A DNA stretch of 64,000 bases from Paraburkholderia piptadeniae (GCF_900007165.1 NZ_CYGY02000049.1:31733-95732); one strand, 5' to 3'; positions 44,630 through 54,203 are shown, numbered from the stretch's first letter. The notes: generated by a model from the letters alone, not told the origin. A program made the numbers and translations.

Positions 44630-45340
44630 ATGGACAAGTCACAGAAGGTTGTTGTCGTCACCGGCGCGTCACAAGGCATCGGCGCTGAAGTCGTCAAGGC
44701 ATTCCGAAAGCTCGATTACCGCATTGTCGCAACCTCGCGTTCGATCAAGCAGTCGGACGACGAGAACATCCTGAACATCGCCGGTGACATCGGCGATCCC
44801 ACAACCGCCCAACGTGTCATTTCCGAAGGCGTCGCACGATTTGGCCGGATCGATACGCTGGTGAACAACGCCGGCATCTACATCGGAAAGCCTTTCACCG
44901 AACACACCGCCGAAGACTACGCCGCCGTGATGAATGTGAACATGGCGGGCTTCTATCACATCACGCAACTCGCGATCGCCGAGATGGAAAAGCATTCGAG
45001 TGGCCATGTGGTGAGCGTCACGGCCAGCATAGACCACGCTGCAATCAGCGGGATCTACTCGGTCCTGGCGGCTTTGACGAAGGGCGGCCTCAACGCGGCC
45101 ACGAAGTCACTGGCGATCGAGTACGCCAGGAAGGGCATTCGCGTGAACGCCGTCGCTCCTGGGATCATAAAGACGCCGATGCACGCGCCTGAAACTCACG
45201 AAGCGCTGGGAGCTTTCCACCCTATCGGACGCATGGGTGAAACAAGCGACATTGCTAACGCCATCCTCTTTCTCGACTCGGCACCGTTCATCACTGGAGA
45301 GATCCTGCACGTCGATGGCGGGCAAAGTGCTGGTCGCTGA
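44630..45340 (+). CDS. Short-chain dehydrogenase/reductase-like protein
   Basis: The 236-residue protein has the Rossmann motif VTGASQGIG, NNAGIYIGKP and the C-terminal IRVNAVAPGIIKTPMH plus ITGEILHVDGG. The catalytic YxxxK is not canonical: in YSVLAALTKGGLNAATK the residue four before the Lys is Ala. A subgroup of SDRs looks like this, so it may be inactive or use another residue. It lies behind the 14-bp palindrome and 20 bases before the GST frame. Confidence 0.9.
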   Translation: MDKSQKVVVVTGASQGIGAEVVKAFRKLDYRIVATSRSIKQSDDENILNIAGDIGDPTTAQRVISEGVARFGRIDTLVNNAGIYIGKPFTEHTAEDYAAVMNVNMAGFYHITQLAIAEMEKHSSGHVVSVTASIDHAAISGIYSVLAALTKGGLNAATKSLAIEYARKGIRVNAVAPGIIKTPMHAPETHEALGAFHPIGRMGETSDIANAILFLDSAPFITGEILHVDGGQSAGR

Positions 45341-45383
45341 GATGCGCCATCACTGATCGATGGAATCACCAAGGAGGGAGAAA

Positions 45384-46079
45384 GTGACATTCAATCATCC
45401 AGTTTTCACGCGCTGGCCGGCGCAGTACCCCGATCGGCTCCAGCTCTTTTCCCTGCCGACGCCTAACGGAGTGAAGATCGGCATCATGCTGGAAGAGTCG
45501 GGCCTCGCCTATGAGCCGCACCGCATCGACATCCTGGCGAACGAGAACCACGATCCGGCCTTCGTCGCGCTCAACCCCAATGGCAAGATTCCAGCGATCT
45601 ACGATCCCAATGGGCCTAGCGGCCGGCCGCTGGCGTTGTTCGAATCGGGAGCGATCCTGATCTATCTCGCCGACAAGACGGGGCAGTTCCTCTCCACTGA
45701 TCCCAACACGCGCAATGAAACGATCCAGTGGCTGATGTGGCAGATGGGCGGTGTCGGGCCGATGTTCGGCCAGGTCGGCTTCTTCAACAAATTCGCCGGC
45801 AAGGACTATGAAGACAAGCGGCCGCGCGACCGATACGTGAGTGAGTCGGCGCGGCTGCTCGGTGTGCTCGACTCGCGGCTGGCGATCCGCGACTGGGTAA
45901 TGGACGACGGCTACAGCATCGCCGACATCTCGCTGCTCGGCTGGGTGCGCAATCTGATCGGCTTCTATGAGGCGCGCGAGATCGTCGGTTTCGACCGCTT
46001 CACGCATGTTCAGCGCTGGTTCGACCGCGGTCTCGCGCGGCCGGCGGCGCAGCGCGGGCTGGAGGTGACAGCGGCTTAA
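45384..46079 (+). CDS. YghU-like glutathione S-transferase
   Basis: The product has about 231 residues from GTG 45384, chosen because AAGGAGGGAG lies just before it; ATG 45360 is in frame. The thioredoxin-like half has LFSLPTPNGVKIGIMLEESG, LNPNGKIPAIYDP and FESGAILIYLADKTG. The helical half has QWLMWQMGGVGPMFGQVGFF. These match the YghU/YfcG branch, which act as disulfide-bond oxidoreductases. It is probably cotranscribed with the SDR. Confidence 0.93.
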   Translation: MTFNHPVFTRWPAQYPDRLQLFSLPTPNGVKIGIMLEESGLAYEPHRIDILANENHDPAFVALNPNGKIPAIYDPNGPSGRPLALFESGAILIYLADKTGQFLSTDPNTRNETIQWLMWQMGGVGPMFGQVGFFNKFAGKDYEDKRPRDRYVSESARLLGVLDSRLAIRDWVMDDGYSIADISLLGWVRNLIGFYEAREIVGFDRFTHVQRWFDRGLARPAAQRGLEVTAA

Positions 46080-46400
46080 AAAGGGATGCCGCCAGCAGAC
46101 ACGTTCGGCTTTTCGGACGTGAACCCTTTCTTGTTCACCGCATGGGTCGATCGAATGGAGCGCGTTCACTGTACGCGCAGGGTTCGGATTGGGCGTGCGG
46201 GAGGGAATGCGCGGTACGCGTCGGCAAGTGTGCCGAACGTCGATCCGAACCACCGGCGAGCGATCCACGCGGCGCGATGAGATTCCGGCTCATGCGATGA
46301 AATTCGCGCCGACGAACATACGTCTATCGACGTCGGCTTCATCGTGACTTCCCGCGGCGACTGCGCCGATGGCGCAGAATACTTCTGAAAAGGTGAATCT
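46080..46400. other. Intergenic region
   Basis: There are 321 bases with no confident gene or structured signal. Confidence 0.4.
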
Positions 46401-46865
46401 ATGACCTGTCGAAATGAGGACAATATCGTTCGACGCGCACTGATTGCTCTTTTGGCACCGAAGCCGTTTGCGTCGGAGGCGGAGACCACTTCGAACACGC
46501 ACATCCGCAAAAAGAAGTATCGCCAAAGCGGTCGCGCTGCAACCAGGACATGTGAGCCTGTCGTTGCCGAACCGGTCCCCGCTCGCATTTCCATTGTCGA
46601 ACGGCTGTCATCGGAAACGGTGAGCGTATTCTGGAGCGACGCGACGTTGGGCCGCTCTGAACAGGCATGGCGACTGGGACGTGCGCGTATCGATTCGTAT
46701 TGCCTGTTGACTGGCAAACGGATTCGATATGGCGACAAAGTCTTTCGACCTCTGACGCATCAAGGCTCTCTCGCTCACGAATACAATCGGATGATCCTTG
46801 CTTGCGTCGTGAATGATTTTTGCTGCGCCGGTGTGTTGCCTCGACAGGCATCAGGCGCGGCCTAG
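46401..46865 (+). CDS. DUF3331-family protein
   Basis: The 154-residue protein has the DUF3331 core: ISIVERLSSETVSVFWSDATLG, then RARIDSYCLLTGKRIRYGDKVFRP with a possible metal site formed by the Cys residues. The family is mostly known from Burkholderia relatives and has no established function. AAAAGGTGAATCT precedes the ATG. Confidence 0.85.
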   Translation: MTCRNEDNIVRRALIALLAPKPFASEAETTSNTHIRKKKYRQSGRAATRTCEPVVAEPVPARISIVERLSSETVSVFWSDATLGRSEQAWRLGRARIDSYCLLTGKRIRYGDKVFRPLTHQGSLAHEYNRMILACVVNDFCCAGVLPRQASGAA

Positions 46866-47004
46866 CGTTGCGCAACCAGACGAAAGGATACAGTGAATTG
46901 CGTTGCGTTCCCGCGCCACGATGGCCTTCGGCTGACGGCCGGGAACCGCTGCCACCGGAAACCATTGGCGCGCGGCGAAGCGCCTCCTTTACCGATGAGA
47001 CTGG

Positions 47005-48429
47005 CTATCTGGCTCGCAGGCCGAATGCACGAAACAGCTCCGTCACCAGACGCTGCGCCTGGGCCTGACTGTTGATGTTCGTGAATCCCATCAACAGGCC
47101 GCGACGCCCGGGCGAGCCGTTGCGCCATGTCGTCAGCGCACGCACGGCGAAGCCTGCGTCGCGCGCCCGGCTGGCGAGAACGACGTCGTCGAGATCTTCG
47201 CGCACGTCGACCAGCAGATGCATGCCGCCGTCCTGCAGATGAACGACAAAGCCATCTGCCGCATAAGGCGCGAGCGATTCGGCAAGCATCGCGCGCCGCC
47301 GTGCGTAAAGCGTCCGCATTCGCTTGATATGCCGGGAAAAGTGGCCTTCGGCGATGAAATCGGCGACCACCGCCTGCATGAGTTCGGGACAACCGCCATG
47401 CACGGTACGTCTGCACGCCAGTTCGAATTGCGGCACGAGGTTCGGCGCGACGACCACATATGACAATCGAAGTCCTGGGAACAACACCTTGCTGAGTGAG
47501 CCGAAATAAATCACGCGACCGCATGCGTCCATGCTTTTCAAAGCGGGCAACGGATGGCCGCGATAACGATATTCACCGTCATAATCGTCCTCGACGATCC
47601 ATGCATCGTGCGCGTCCGCCCAATCGAGAAGTTCGACGCGCCGTTGCAGCGGCATGGCAACACCCGTTGGGCTCTGATGCGATGGCGTCACGACAGCAAG
47701 CCTTGCGTTCTTGAATCGCTTTCGCCCAAAACCGACGTCGAGGCCATGTTCGTCGACGGGCACGTTGCAGACTCGTAGACCCATGCGCTTTAGCGTTTGC
47801 GCGGTGGGCGGATAGCCCGGATGTTCGATCCACGCGCTCTCGCGTGCCAGCCCAAGTGCGTCGACGATTAGCGCAAGGCTCGCGGTGTAGGCCGGGACGA
47901 CGAAGACCTGCGCGGCGTGCGCGTCGATGCCGCGAGAGCGGTGCAGATAAGCCGCCAGCGCCTCGCGCAACGGCATGTATCCCGCGGGGGGCGGCTTGTT
48001 CAGCGATCCCACCTTGCGTGCCTGCCGCGCCGTCAACCTCGCCCAGAGCTTCCTCGGAAATTCGTCGAGCGCCGGCAGGCCCATCTGCAACGGCGCGGGA
48101 TTGCCGCCTTCCGTTTCGATGACCGCTTCGGGCACTGACAACGGGCGTGCGGCGACGGGCGCTTTCTTCGCGTGAGCGGGTTTGGCGGGAGCCGTGTGCT
48201 CCGAAACGAATGTCCCTGCAGGACCTCGGGCAACGAGGTAGCCCTCTCCGAGCAGGCGGTCGTAGGCGACCTGCACCGTGCCACGCGCGACACCAAGCTC
48301 GGTAGCGAGCGCTCGCAACGACGACACCTTCTGGCCGGGGCTCAGCTGCCCCTGTTCGATCATCGAGCGAAAGCGCGCGTAGATCTGCTCGTGAATGGGC
48401 GCCGCCGCGCGGGCCATTGGCTGGGTCAT
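47005..48429 (-). CDS. MocR/PdxR-type regulator
   Basis: The product has about 474 residues from ATG 48429; an in-frame GTG at 48486 would add 19. The GntR winged helix (SLRALATELGVARGTVQVAYDRLLGEGYLV) is followed by the aminotransferase-like domain with AWIVEDDYDGEYRYRG and the PLP-lysine region YFGSLSKVLFPGLRLSYVV. It is divergent from the GNAT-azoreductase pair, which it may control. Confidence 0.92.
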   Translation of the reverse strand: MTQPMARAAAPIHEQIYARFRSMIEQGQLSPGQKVSSLRALATELGVARGTVQVAYDRLLGEGYLVARGPAGTFVSEHTAPAKPAHAKKAPVAARPLSVPEAVIETEGGNPAPLQMGLPALDEFPRKLWARLTARQARKVGSLNKPPPAGYMPLREALAAYLHRSRGIDAHAAQVFVVPAYTASLALIVDALGLARESAWIEHPGYPPTAQTLKRMGLRVCNVPVDEHGLDVGFGRKRFKNARLAVVTPSHQSPTGVAMPLQRRVELLDWADAHDAWIVEDDYDGEYRYRGHPLPALKSMDACGRVIYFGSLSKVLFPGLRLSYVVVAPNLVPQFELACRRTVHGGCPELMQAVVADFIAEGHFSRHIKRMRTLYARRRAMLAESLAPYAADGFVVHLQDGGMHLLVDVREDLDDVVLASRARDAGFAVRALTTWRNGSPGRRGLLMGFTNINSQAQAQRLVTELFRAFGLRAR

Positions 48430-48519
48430 GGCCTGGTCCAAAGCAAAGAAAATGTCCCTGTTAGCTATGTCACCGAACGACGACACTGAAGCCTACACCA
48501 ACCTTCGTTCATTGGCATC

Positions 48520-48957
48520 ATGACAGACGCCCCGATTCTCCGACATGCCGAAACAGACGCCGACGTGATGGCGTGTTTCGGCGTCATGCAGCAATTGCGT
48601 CCGCATTTGCAATCATCCGAAGACTTGCTCGCCCGTGTCGCGTCGCAACGCGCACAGGGTTATCGGCTGCTTGCCGTTTGGGAAGGCGGCAAGCCCGTGG
48701 CGCTCGCAGGCTATCGACGCATCGACAACCTGATTCACGGCCGTTTCATCTATGTCGACGATCTGATCACGGATGCGGCGGGGCGCGGCCGCGGGCATGG
48801 CGAGCGCTTGCTGGAAGAATTGCGCACGCTTGGCCGCGCGGACAACTGCAACCGGATGGTGCTCGACACGGCGCTCGCCAATGCACTGGCGCAACGTTTC
48901 TATTTCCGCTTTGGCTTGTTGGCCCGCGGTCTTCACTTCAGCATGGATCTGCAATGA
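48520..48957 (+). CDS. GNAT-family N-acetyltransferase
   Basis: The 145-residue protein has the GNAT fold: YRLLAVWEGGKPVALAGYR, then GRFIYVDDLITDAAGRGRGHGERLLEEL with the acetyl-CoA-binding RGRGHG loop. The C-terminal half ends in ALAQRFYFRFGLLARGLHF. Its stop overlaps the azoreductase start by four bases. Confidence 0.9.
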   Translation: MTDAPILRHAETDADVMACFGVMQQLRPHLQSSEDLLARVASQRAQGYRLLAVWEGGKPVALAGYRRIDNLIHGRFIYVDDLITDAAGRGRGHGERLLEELRTLGRADNCNRMVLDTALANALAQRFYFRFGLLARGLHFSMDLQ

Positions 48958-49598
48958 ACAGTCTCAAGTTGCTGCAACTCGATTGCAGCCCACGGCGCGA
49001 GAACTCGACGAGCCGGCATTTCACCCATCATTTGCTGCCCGCAATGGCTGAGCGTCTCGGGCGAGACATCCAGGTCAACCGGCGCGACCTTGGTGCCGAG
49101 CCGCTGCCGCCGATCACGGCCGAGTACGCGGAGTCGCTGGTGTTGCCCATTGCCGAAGCGAAGGCGCGGTTCGGTCCGGCACTCGCGCTTTCAGACCAGT
49201 TGATCCAGGAGCTCGATGATGCAGACGTACTCTGGATCTCGGCGCCCGTACACAACTTCACGGTGCCCGCCGTGCTGAAGAACTGGATCGATCTCGTGGT
49301 TCGTCGCGACGTGACTTTCAAGACGACGGAGAACGGCAAGGTCGGCCTGTTGCGCGACAGGCCGACATTCGTCGCGGTGACTTCCGGCGGCGCCATGTTC
49401 CGCGAGCCGACGCTACAGCCCGACTTCTTCCGTCCGTATCTGAAAGCGGCGCTCGGCGTGATCGGATTCAAGGACATCACGTTCGTACACGCCACGGGCC
49501 TCGCATTTGCGGACGAACCGCTTTCCGTCGTGGAGGCGAAGGCGGGGCAGTGGCTACGCGAGGCGTCGTTCGGACAAACCATTCCTTCTATCGTTTAA
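48954..49598 (+). CDS. FMN-dependent NADH-azoreductase (AzoR-like)
   Basis: The 214-residue flavodoxin-fold protein has LLQLDCSPRRENSTSR (FMN phosphate loop), WISAPVHNFTVPAVLKNWIDLVVRRDVTF and a glycine-rich TSGGAMFRE. The length and motifs fit AzoR quinone/azo reductases, which protect against electrophilic quinones. It is translationally coupled to the GNAT gene. Confidence 0.92.
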   Translation: MNSLKLLQLDCSPRRENSTSRHFTHHLLPAMAERLGRDIQVNRRDLGAEPLPPITAEYAESLVLPIAEAKARFGPALALSDQLIQELDDADVLWISAPVHNFTVPAVLKNWIDLVVRRDVTFKTTENGKVGLLRDRPTFVAVTSGGAMFREPTLQPDFFRPYLKAALGVIGFKDITFVHATGLAFADEPLSVVEAKAGQWLREASFGQTIPSIV

Positions 49599-49647
49599 CT
49601 CATGGTTTAACCCATCGCTTCGGGAGCGCATCTCCTGCCTCGCGGAC

Positions 49648-49725
49648 GCTCACTCGGAACGTGACGCCGAATACCAGGCGGTGCGAGAGCACTTCAGTGA
49701 CGCTGAAATCGTCGAGTTGACGTGA
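49648..49725 (+). pseudogene. Small C-terminal fragment of an AhpD/CMD-like gene
   Basis: About 25 codons read DAEYQAVREHFSDAEIVELT before a stop, matching the penultimate helices of AhpD-like proteins. No core with the CxxC is present. It is a third decayed copy of this family within 10 kb. Confidence 0.5.
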
Positions 49726-49855
49726 GCCATGGCAGTGATCAATGCGTGGAATCCTGTGGCGGTGGCATGCATCCAGCCGGTTGATGCAAACCCATTCGAC
49801 TGATAATGCGCGGCATGCGAAGATCGGCGCGCGGTTCATGCCGCGTGCCTTAAAC

Positions 49856-50554
49856 TCACGCCGAATCGAGCGTAATCCTGGTCAGGTGAAAGGCCCGCCT
49901 TAACTCGAACCCAAGGCGTTCATACAACCCGATCGCGGCTCGATTGTCACTGCGTACATGCAGGAACACCGTATCCCCGCGTGCCTCGATATCCCTGCGC
50001 AGGACATTCACGAGTCGACCTGCCAGGCCCTTGCCGCGATACTCGTTATGCACGCAAACCGCGCTTATCTCGACGTAACCATCGATGTGCATGCGCTCAC
50101 CCGCCATCGCTATGAGCTGTCCTCGCTCGCGGATTCCGATGTAGTTGCCCGTCTCGTGCGTGCGTCTGGAGAAAGGACCAGGCTTGGTCATTGTTGCGAG
50201 GTCGAGCATATCCTGGGCATCGAGGTGGCTCAGGCGGAGCACCGCCGCATCATGCGTGCTGTCGGGCACGCGAATCGCGGCCACCATTTGATGGAGTATG
50301 CCAACCTGCTCGGCTTGCAGTCCCTGGACCGGTTCTATGGGATCGGGTGTCATCAACCTCGCCTGCTCGCCGGGCTGCAGAAGCTCGCGAAGCTCCCGCC
50401 AGGCCGTCGCAGTGTCCGACACGACGGCTGCGAACGGAGCCATTTCCGGATGATAGCGACGCGCAAACGAACCGCCTTGCCGGAGATGCCCGTGTCGGGT
50501 CGCCAAGGCCGACCAGATGGGGGTGTCCAGGATATGTTGAGACGGGTAATTCAT
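49856..50554 (-). CDS. GNAT-family N-acetyltransferase, FR47-like
   Basis: The 232-residue protein has a divergent N-terminal half. Its C-terminal GNAT domain contains VEISAVCVHNEYRGKGLAGRLVNVLRRDI (acetyl-CoA loop YRGKGLAG) and VFLHVRSDNRAAIGLYERLGFELR. These FR47-type enzymes often acetylate amino acids or small amines. The substrate is unknown. Confidence 0.9.
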   Translation of the reverse strand: MNYPSQHILDTPIWSALATRHGHLRQGGSFARRYHPEMAPFAAVVSDTATAWRELRELLQPGEQARLMTPDPIEPVQGLQAEQVGILHQMVAAIRVPDSTHDAAVLRLSHLDAQDMLDLATMTKPGPFSRRTHETGNYIGIRERGQLIAMAGERMHIDGYVEISAVCVHNEYRGKGLAGRLVNVLRRDIEARGDTVFLHVRSDNRAAIGLYERLGFELRRAFHLTRITLDSA

Positions 50555-50804
50555 ATCGATTCCTTGTGCGTGCGTTAAGTGTTTGAGGATGCCGCTAAGC
50601 CGCGCTGATCAGCGTGCCGGGCAGGAGGAGCAGCTCCGGCGGCAGCTCAATGGTCAGCAAATTTCCCGGCAGGGAAAATTACTCTGAGTCCGCTCACCAC
50701 TCGGGCGCCTTCGCTCGTCAAACGGGTTTCGTTGACGAGTAATGTATGTGCCGCGTCCCCGCTGTACCATTGCGGTAAATGTCAACTTTGATAGCGTTTA
50801 CGCC

Positions 50805-51770
50805 ATGAAGCTGAGCGTCCTAGCCCTCGATAACGTGTTCGATACCGGCCTTACTGCGGTACTGAACGCCTTCAACACCGCGAACGAGCTGGCGGCGCTG
50901 CAAGATCCGCACGCGCGGCCTTTCGATCTTTGTGTGGTGGGAATGAAGCGTCAGGTGCGCACGGCGCTCGGGATGCGGATGTCGGTAGAGGCGGCGAGCG
51001 CAGCCGACGGGTCCGATTGGGTCATTGTGCCTGGGCTGAGCACGAAGCAGCCCGAGGAGTTGGTGCTGGCCTTGGGGCGGCGCGACGTCGTCGACGCCAT
51101 GGCCCGATTGCATGCCTGGCATGCCGGTGGCTCGCGCATTGCGGCGTCATGCATCGGCACGTTCGTGCTGGCGGAATCGCGACTGCTGCAGGACCACGAT
51201 GCCACGACGACATGGTGGCTTAGCCCCCTGTTCCGCCAGCGCTATCCGGACGTACGTCTCGACGAATCGAGAATGCTGGTTCCCTCGGGCGATTTCGTTA
51301 CAGCGGGAGCCGCAATGGGGCATCTCGACCTCGCACTGTGGTTGATACGTCAGTCGAGCCCCGAGCTTTCCGCTCTTGTCGCACGTTATATGCTTGTAGA
51401 CAGACGGCCATCGCAGGCGCCGTACATGATCCCGGAGCATCTGGCGCGCGCTGATCCACTTGTCGAACGGTTTGAGCGCTGGGCCCGTTCGCGGCTCGCG
51501 CAAGGCTTTTCGCTGGAAGCAGCGGCCGACGCTCTGGCGACGAGCAAGCGAACCCTGCAGCGTCGTATCGAGTCGGTGCTTGGCAAATCGCCTCTGTCGT
51601 ACTTCCAGGATTTGCGCGTCGAGCGTGCGCTTCACCTGATTCGAACAACTCACCTGGATATCGAGGCGATCGCTGCTGAGGTTGGCTACGCCGATGGCGT
51701 GACGCTGCGTACACTGCTTCGCAGACGCCTCGGACGAGGCGTGCGTGAATTGCGCCGCGATGCGCGCTGA
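50805..51770 (+). CDS. GlxA-type regulator (DJ-1/PfpI domain plus AraC HTH)
   Basis: The product has about 321 residues from ATG 50805; an ATG 63 bases upstream is in frame. The N-terminal DJ-1/PfpI-like domain has WVIVPGLS and AASCIGTFVLAESRLLQD, with the Cys at the nucleophile position. The C-terminal AraC HTH has GFSLEAAADALATSKRTLQRRIES and LDIEAIAAEVGYADGVTLRTLLRRRLG. It stands alone upstream of the second SDR gene. Confidence 0.92.
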   Translation: MKLSVLALDNVFDTGLTAVLNAFNTANELAALQDPHARPFDLCVVGMKRQVRTALGMRMSVEAASAADGSDWVIVPGLSTKQPEELVLALGRRDVVDAMARLHAWHAGGSRIAASCIGTFVLAESRLLQDHDATTTWWLSPLFRQRYPDVRLDESRMLVPSGDFVTAGAAMGHLDLALWLIRQSSPELSALVARYMLVDRRPSQAPYMIPEHLARADPLVERFERWARSRLAQGFSLEAAADALATSKRTLQRRIESVLGKSPLSYFQDLRVERALHLIRTTHLDIEAIAAEVGYADGVTLRTLLRRRLGRGVRELRRDAR

Positions 51771-52143
51771 TCGTCAGTAAGCGGGCAACCGTGAGCCACG
51801 TCAACTCGACATTGCGTTTGCGCCGCGCCCCAGACGACGACTCGACCGGGTCCGTTTGAAGTGCCCGGAGATGCAGATCGTCAGTAGCACTGCTGGCGAC
51901 CTGTCGCCAAGGTCCGTGAGGATGCTCTTGCGCCACGCTTCGTTAAGAGTCCCCTCGATCGGACAGGTGCCGTTGTTTGTGTGGAGCCCTATTCTGGTCG
52001 TTGAGCTTTCCCGGATCGGCAACGGCACACGGCAAGACATCGTCCGGCCGTTCGAGCTTCTTCCCGGAACTCGGCTTATCCGGCTTCGGGAACACTGCGC
52101 GTGCCATCACACAGGAGCGACGCGCTACAAACCAGGGGACCCT
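51771..52143. other. Intergenic region
   Basis: There are 373 bases upstream of the second SDR gene. A frame is open into the SDR, but its upstream part is not protein-like. No repeat was seen. Confidence 0.4.
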
Positions 52144-53046
52144 ATGATTCATCGTTCGCGTGGCGGTGTCACGAGCTACCAGTCGATCTTCAAGGACGCA
52201 CTGTTCGAAGGCCAGGTCATTATCGTGACGGGTGGCGGCAGCGGCATCGGGCGTTGCACGGCACATGAACTGGCGGCACTCGGTGCACGAGTTGTGATCG
52301 TTGGTCGCAATCCAGAGAAGCTCGAACAGGTAAAGGCAGAGATTGAGGCCGCGGACGGCCTCGTGTCGTCGTATGTTTGTGACATTCGCGACGATGCCGC
52401 CGTGATCGCCACCATCGAGTCCGTGCTGGCTGCCCATGGCCGCATCGATGCGCTTGTCAACAACGCCGGGGGACAGTTTTGGGCGCACCTGAAGGCCATT
52501 CCGACGAAAGGCTTCGAAGCGGTAGTGCGTAACAATCTGGTGGGCGGGTTCATTTTCATGCGCGAGGTGTACAACCGCTGGATGGAAAAGCACGGCGGCG
52601 CGATCGTCAACATTACAGCGGACATGTGGAACGGGTTGCCCGGCGTCGCACATTCCGGAGCGGCGCGCGCCGCCATGCATTCCCTGACCGAGAGCGCCGC
52701 ATGCGAATGGGCGGTTTCAGGTGTCCGGGTAAACAGCGTGGCGCCTGGGCTTATCGCGTCGAGCGGATTCGACAACTATTCTGGCGAGGCAGCTGAAACG
52801 CTTCTGAACTACACAAAGACAATACCGGCGCAGCGCTATGGAACCGTGTCGGAACTCTCGGCGGCAATCGTATTCCTTCTTTCGCCCGCGGCGTCCTTCA
52901 TCACTGGCACCTGCATTCGTGTAGACGGTGGCGCACCGAACGCACGCAGGTCGTGGAGGTTGCAGGAGCACAAAAACAGCGTGCCCTTCGAAGGATTCCA
53001 CCTCGACTCTACGCCGAGCCTCCTGAAAAAAGACGAGGCGCAGTGA
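52144..53046 (+). CDS. SDR of the peroxisomal trans-2-enoyl-CoA reductase/AtuB type
   Basis: The 300-residue protein has VTGGGSGIGRCTAHELAALGARVVIVGRN, NNAGGQFWAHL, FEAVVRNNLVGGFIFMREVY and a C-terminal LLSPAASFITGTCIRVDGG. Where classical SDRs have YxxxK it has AHSGAARAAMHSL, the form typical of PECR-like enoyl-CoA reductases and citronellol/geranoyl-pathway SDRs. The substrate is therefore probably an enoyl-CoA or related terpenoid/fatty acyl compound, but no pathway partner is present. Confidence 0.9.
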   Translation: MIHRSRGGVTSYQSIFKDALFEGQVIIVTGGGSGIGRCTAHELAALGARVVIVGRNPEKLEQVKAEIEAADGLVSSYVCDIRDDAAVIATIESVLAAHGRIDALVNNAGGQFWAHLKAIPTKGFEAVVRNNLVGGFIFMREVYNRWMEKHGGAIVNITADMWNGLPGVAHSGAARAAMHSLTESAACEWAVSGVRVNSVAPGLIASSGFDNYSGEAAETLLNYTKTIPAQRYGTVSELSAAIVFLLSPAASFITGTCIRVDGGAPNARRSWRLQEHKNSVPFEGFHLDSTPSLLKKDEAQ

Positions 53047-53156
53047 GTGACTGTCTGACGGCCTTCGAAAGGAGGGCCGTCACGTCGCGGGCCGTGATAG
53101 GCCCGGTCTGTGCCAATGGGTCGTTTTCTGCCCGGCCGATCTTACAGTGCCCTCAG

Positions 53157-53324
53157 TTCGTACATGACCCCGAGGAGTCCCTCGGCGTTCACGTCCGTCT
53201 GTTGCGGGACGTGGCGGCAACCGGCGAGCTGCGGGTGGCCACTCACCTGCCGTTCCCATCCGTCGGCCGGGTGGCGGTCATCGGCGACGTCTTTCGTTGG
53301 GTGCCGGTCTTCTGGGACTACTGA
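53157..53324 (+). pseudogene. C-terminal remnant of a metallo-beta-lactamase-fold hydrolase
   Basis: The frame reads VRLLRDVAATGELRVATHLPFPSVGRVAV and FRWVPVFWDY before a stop, the last helix and HLPFPSVG segment of MBL-fold metallohydrolases. The metal-binding HxHxDH part is absent. Confidence 0.6.
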
Positions 53325-53717
53325 CCGCTTGTTGGGTCAGGACCGAACCAGGGCGTGTGCTCATAGCGGTAATGAGTCCACGCTCTAGCTCGACCATCTG
53401 AAATGCGATAGATGTGAAGTGCACGCGGTGAAGGATGTCCGCGATGAGTCCGATTGCTGCTCCAGACGCGGCCAAAGAATCAATGGATCTTTCGAGGCTT
53501 CATCGCATAAGTTTCCCGAAGCAACTCGACGATGCAACGAGCCTCGCCGCAATCGGCTTGATTTGCTTACTTCTCGAACGCCGAGAACCGCGCATCGGCC
53601 TGGTTGCCGAGTAAAAAATTCCTGTTCCCCGCCGAACATTGATTCGCTCTGCCATTAGCGATACCTTTACACCTATCCTGGTCGTCGAATTCTGGTCAAC
53701 GAGAGGAGAACCGTTTC
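53325..53717. other. Intergenic region
   Basis: There are 393 bases with no confident gene. An AGAGGAGAA sequence at the right end serves the next gene. Confidence 0.4.
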
Positions 53718-54188
53718 GTGAAGAGAGCGTTGGCTTTCTCCTGCATTGTCACCTTGAGCGCGATCCTCGGCGGATGCGGCAAGGATGGATCGCGAAACGT
53801 CACTGAGGCATCGGGCGCATCCGCGAGCCAGGCGCCGGGTCAGCCAGCGCAGGGCGCGAGCGGTACACCCGCCGCATCAGGCGCACAAGGGACGGGCGCA
53901 CTGGGCGCCGTCACCAGGACACAGTTGCCTGGGGAAGCAGCCGAAACACTTCGGCTGATCAAAGCGGGCGGCCCTTTCCCTTTTAGCGAGGACGGCGTCT
54001 TGTTCCGTAACAGTGCGCTTTTGCTGCCGAAGCAGCCGCGCGGCTATTACCACACATACACAGTCCGCACGCCTGGCTCGACGGATCGCGGGCAGCGCCG
54101 GATCGTATGTGGTGGCCCGCGCAGGCAGACCGGCGACTGCTACTACACCGACGATTACTACGCCAGTTTCAAACGCATCGCAGATTGA
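53718..54188 (+). CDS. RNase Sa/T1-type (guanyl-specific) lipoprotein with altered active site
   Basis: The 156-residue protein starts at GTG 53718 and has a lipobox (LGGC), a ~45-residue Gly/Ala/Pro/Gln linker and a microbial RNase domain: LPGEAAETLRLIKAGGPFPF, GVLFRNSALLLPKQPRGYYH, then RGQRRIV and CYYTDDYYASFKRI. Aligned with RNase Sa, the catalytic Glu of HEYTV is Thr113 and the catalytic His of DHYA is Tyr147; the Arg of RRI is kept. A CAC-to-TAC change would explain the Tyr. It may be inactive or repurposed, for example to bind guanine nucleotides or a barstar-like partner. Confidence 0.85.
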   Translation: MKRALAFSCIVTLSAILGGCGKDGSRNVTEASGASASQAPGQPAQGASGTPAASGAQGTGALGAVTRTQLPGEAAETLRLIKAGGPFPFSEDGVLFRNSALLLPKQPRGYYHTYTVRTPGSTDRGQRRIVCGGPRRQTGDCYYTDDYYASFKRIAD

Positions 54189-54203
54189 ATTGAGCCACTG
54201 AAA

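Noticed and set aside
51771..52143. N-terminal extension of the second SDR
   Set aside because: The frame is open upstream, but the added sequence has no SDR character, and ATG 52144 gives a normal N-terminus.
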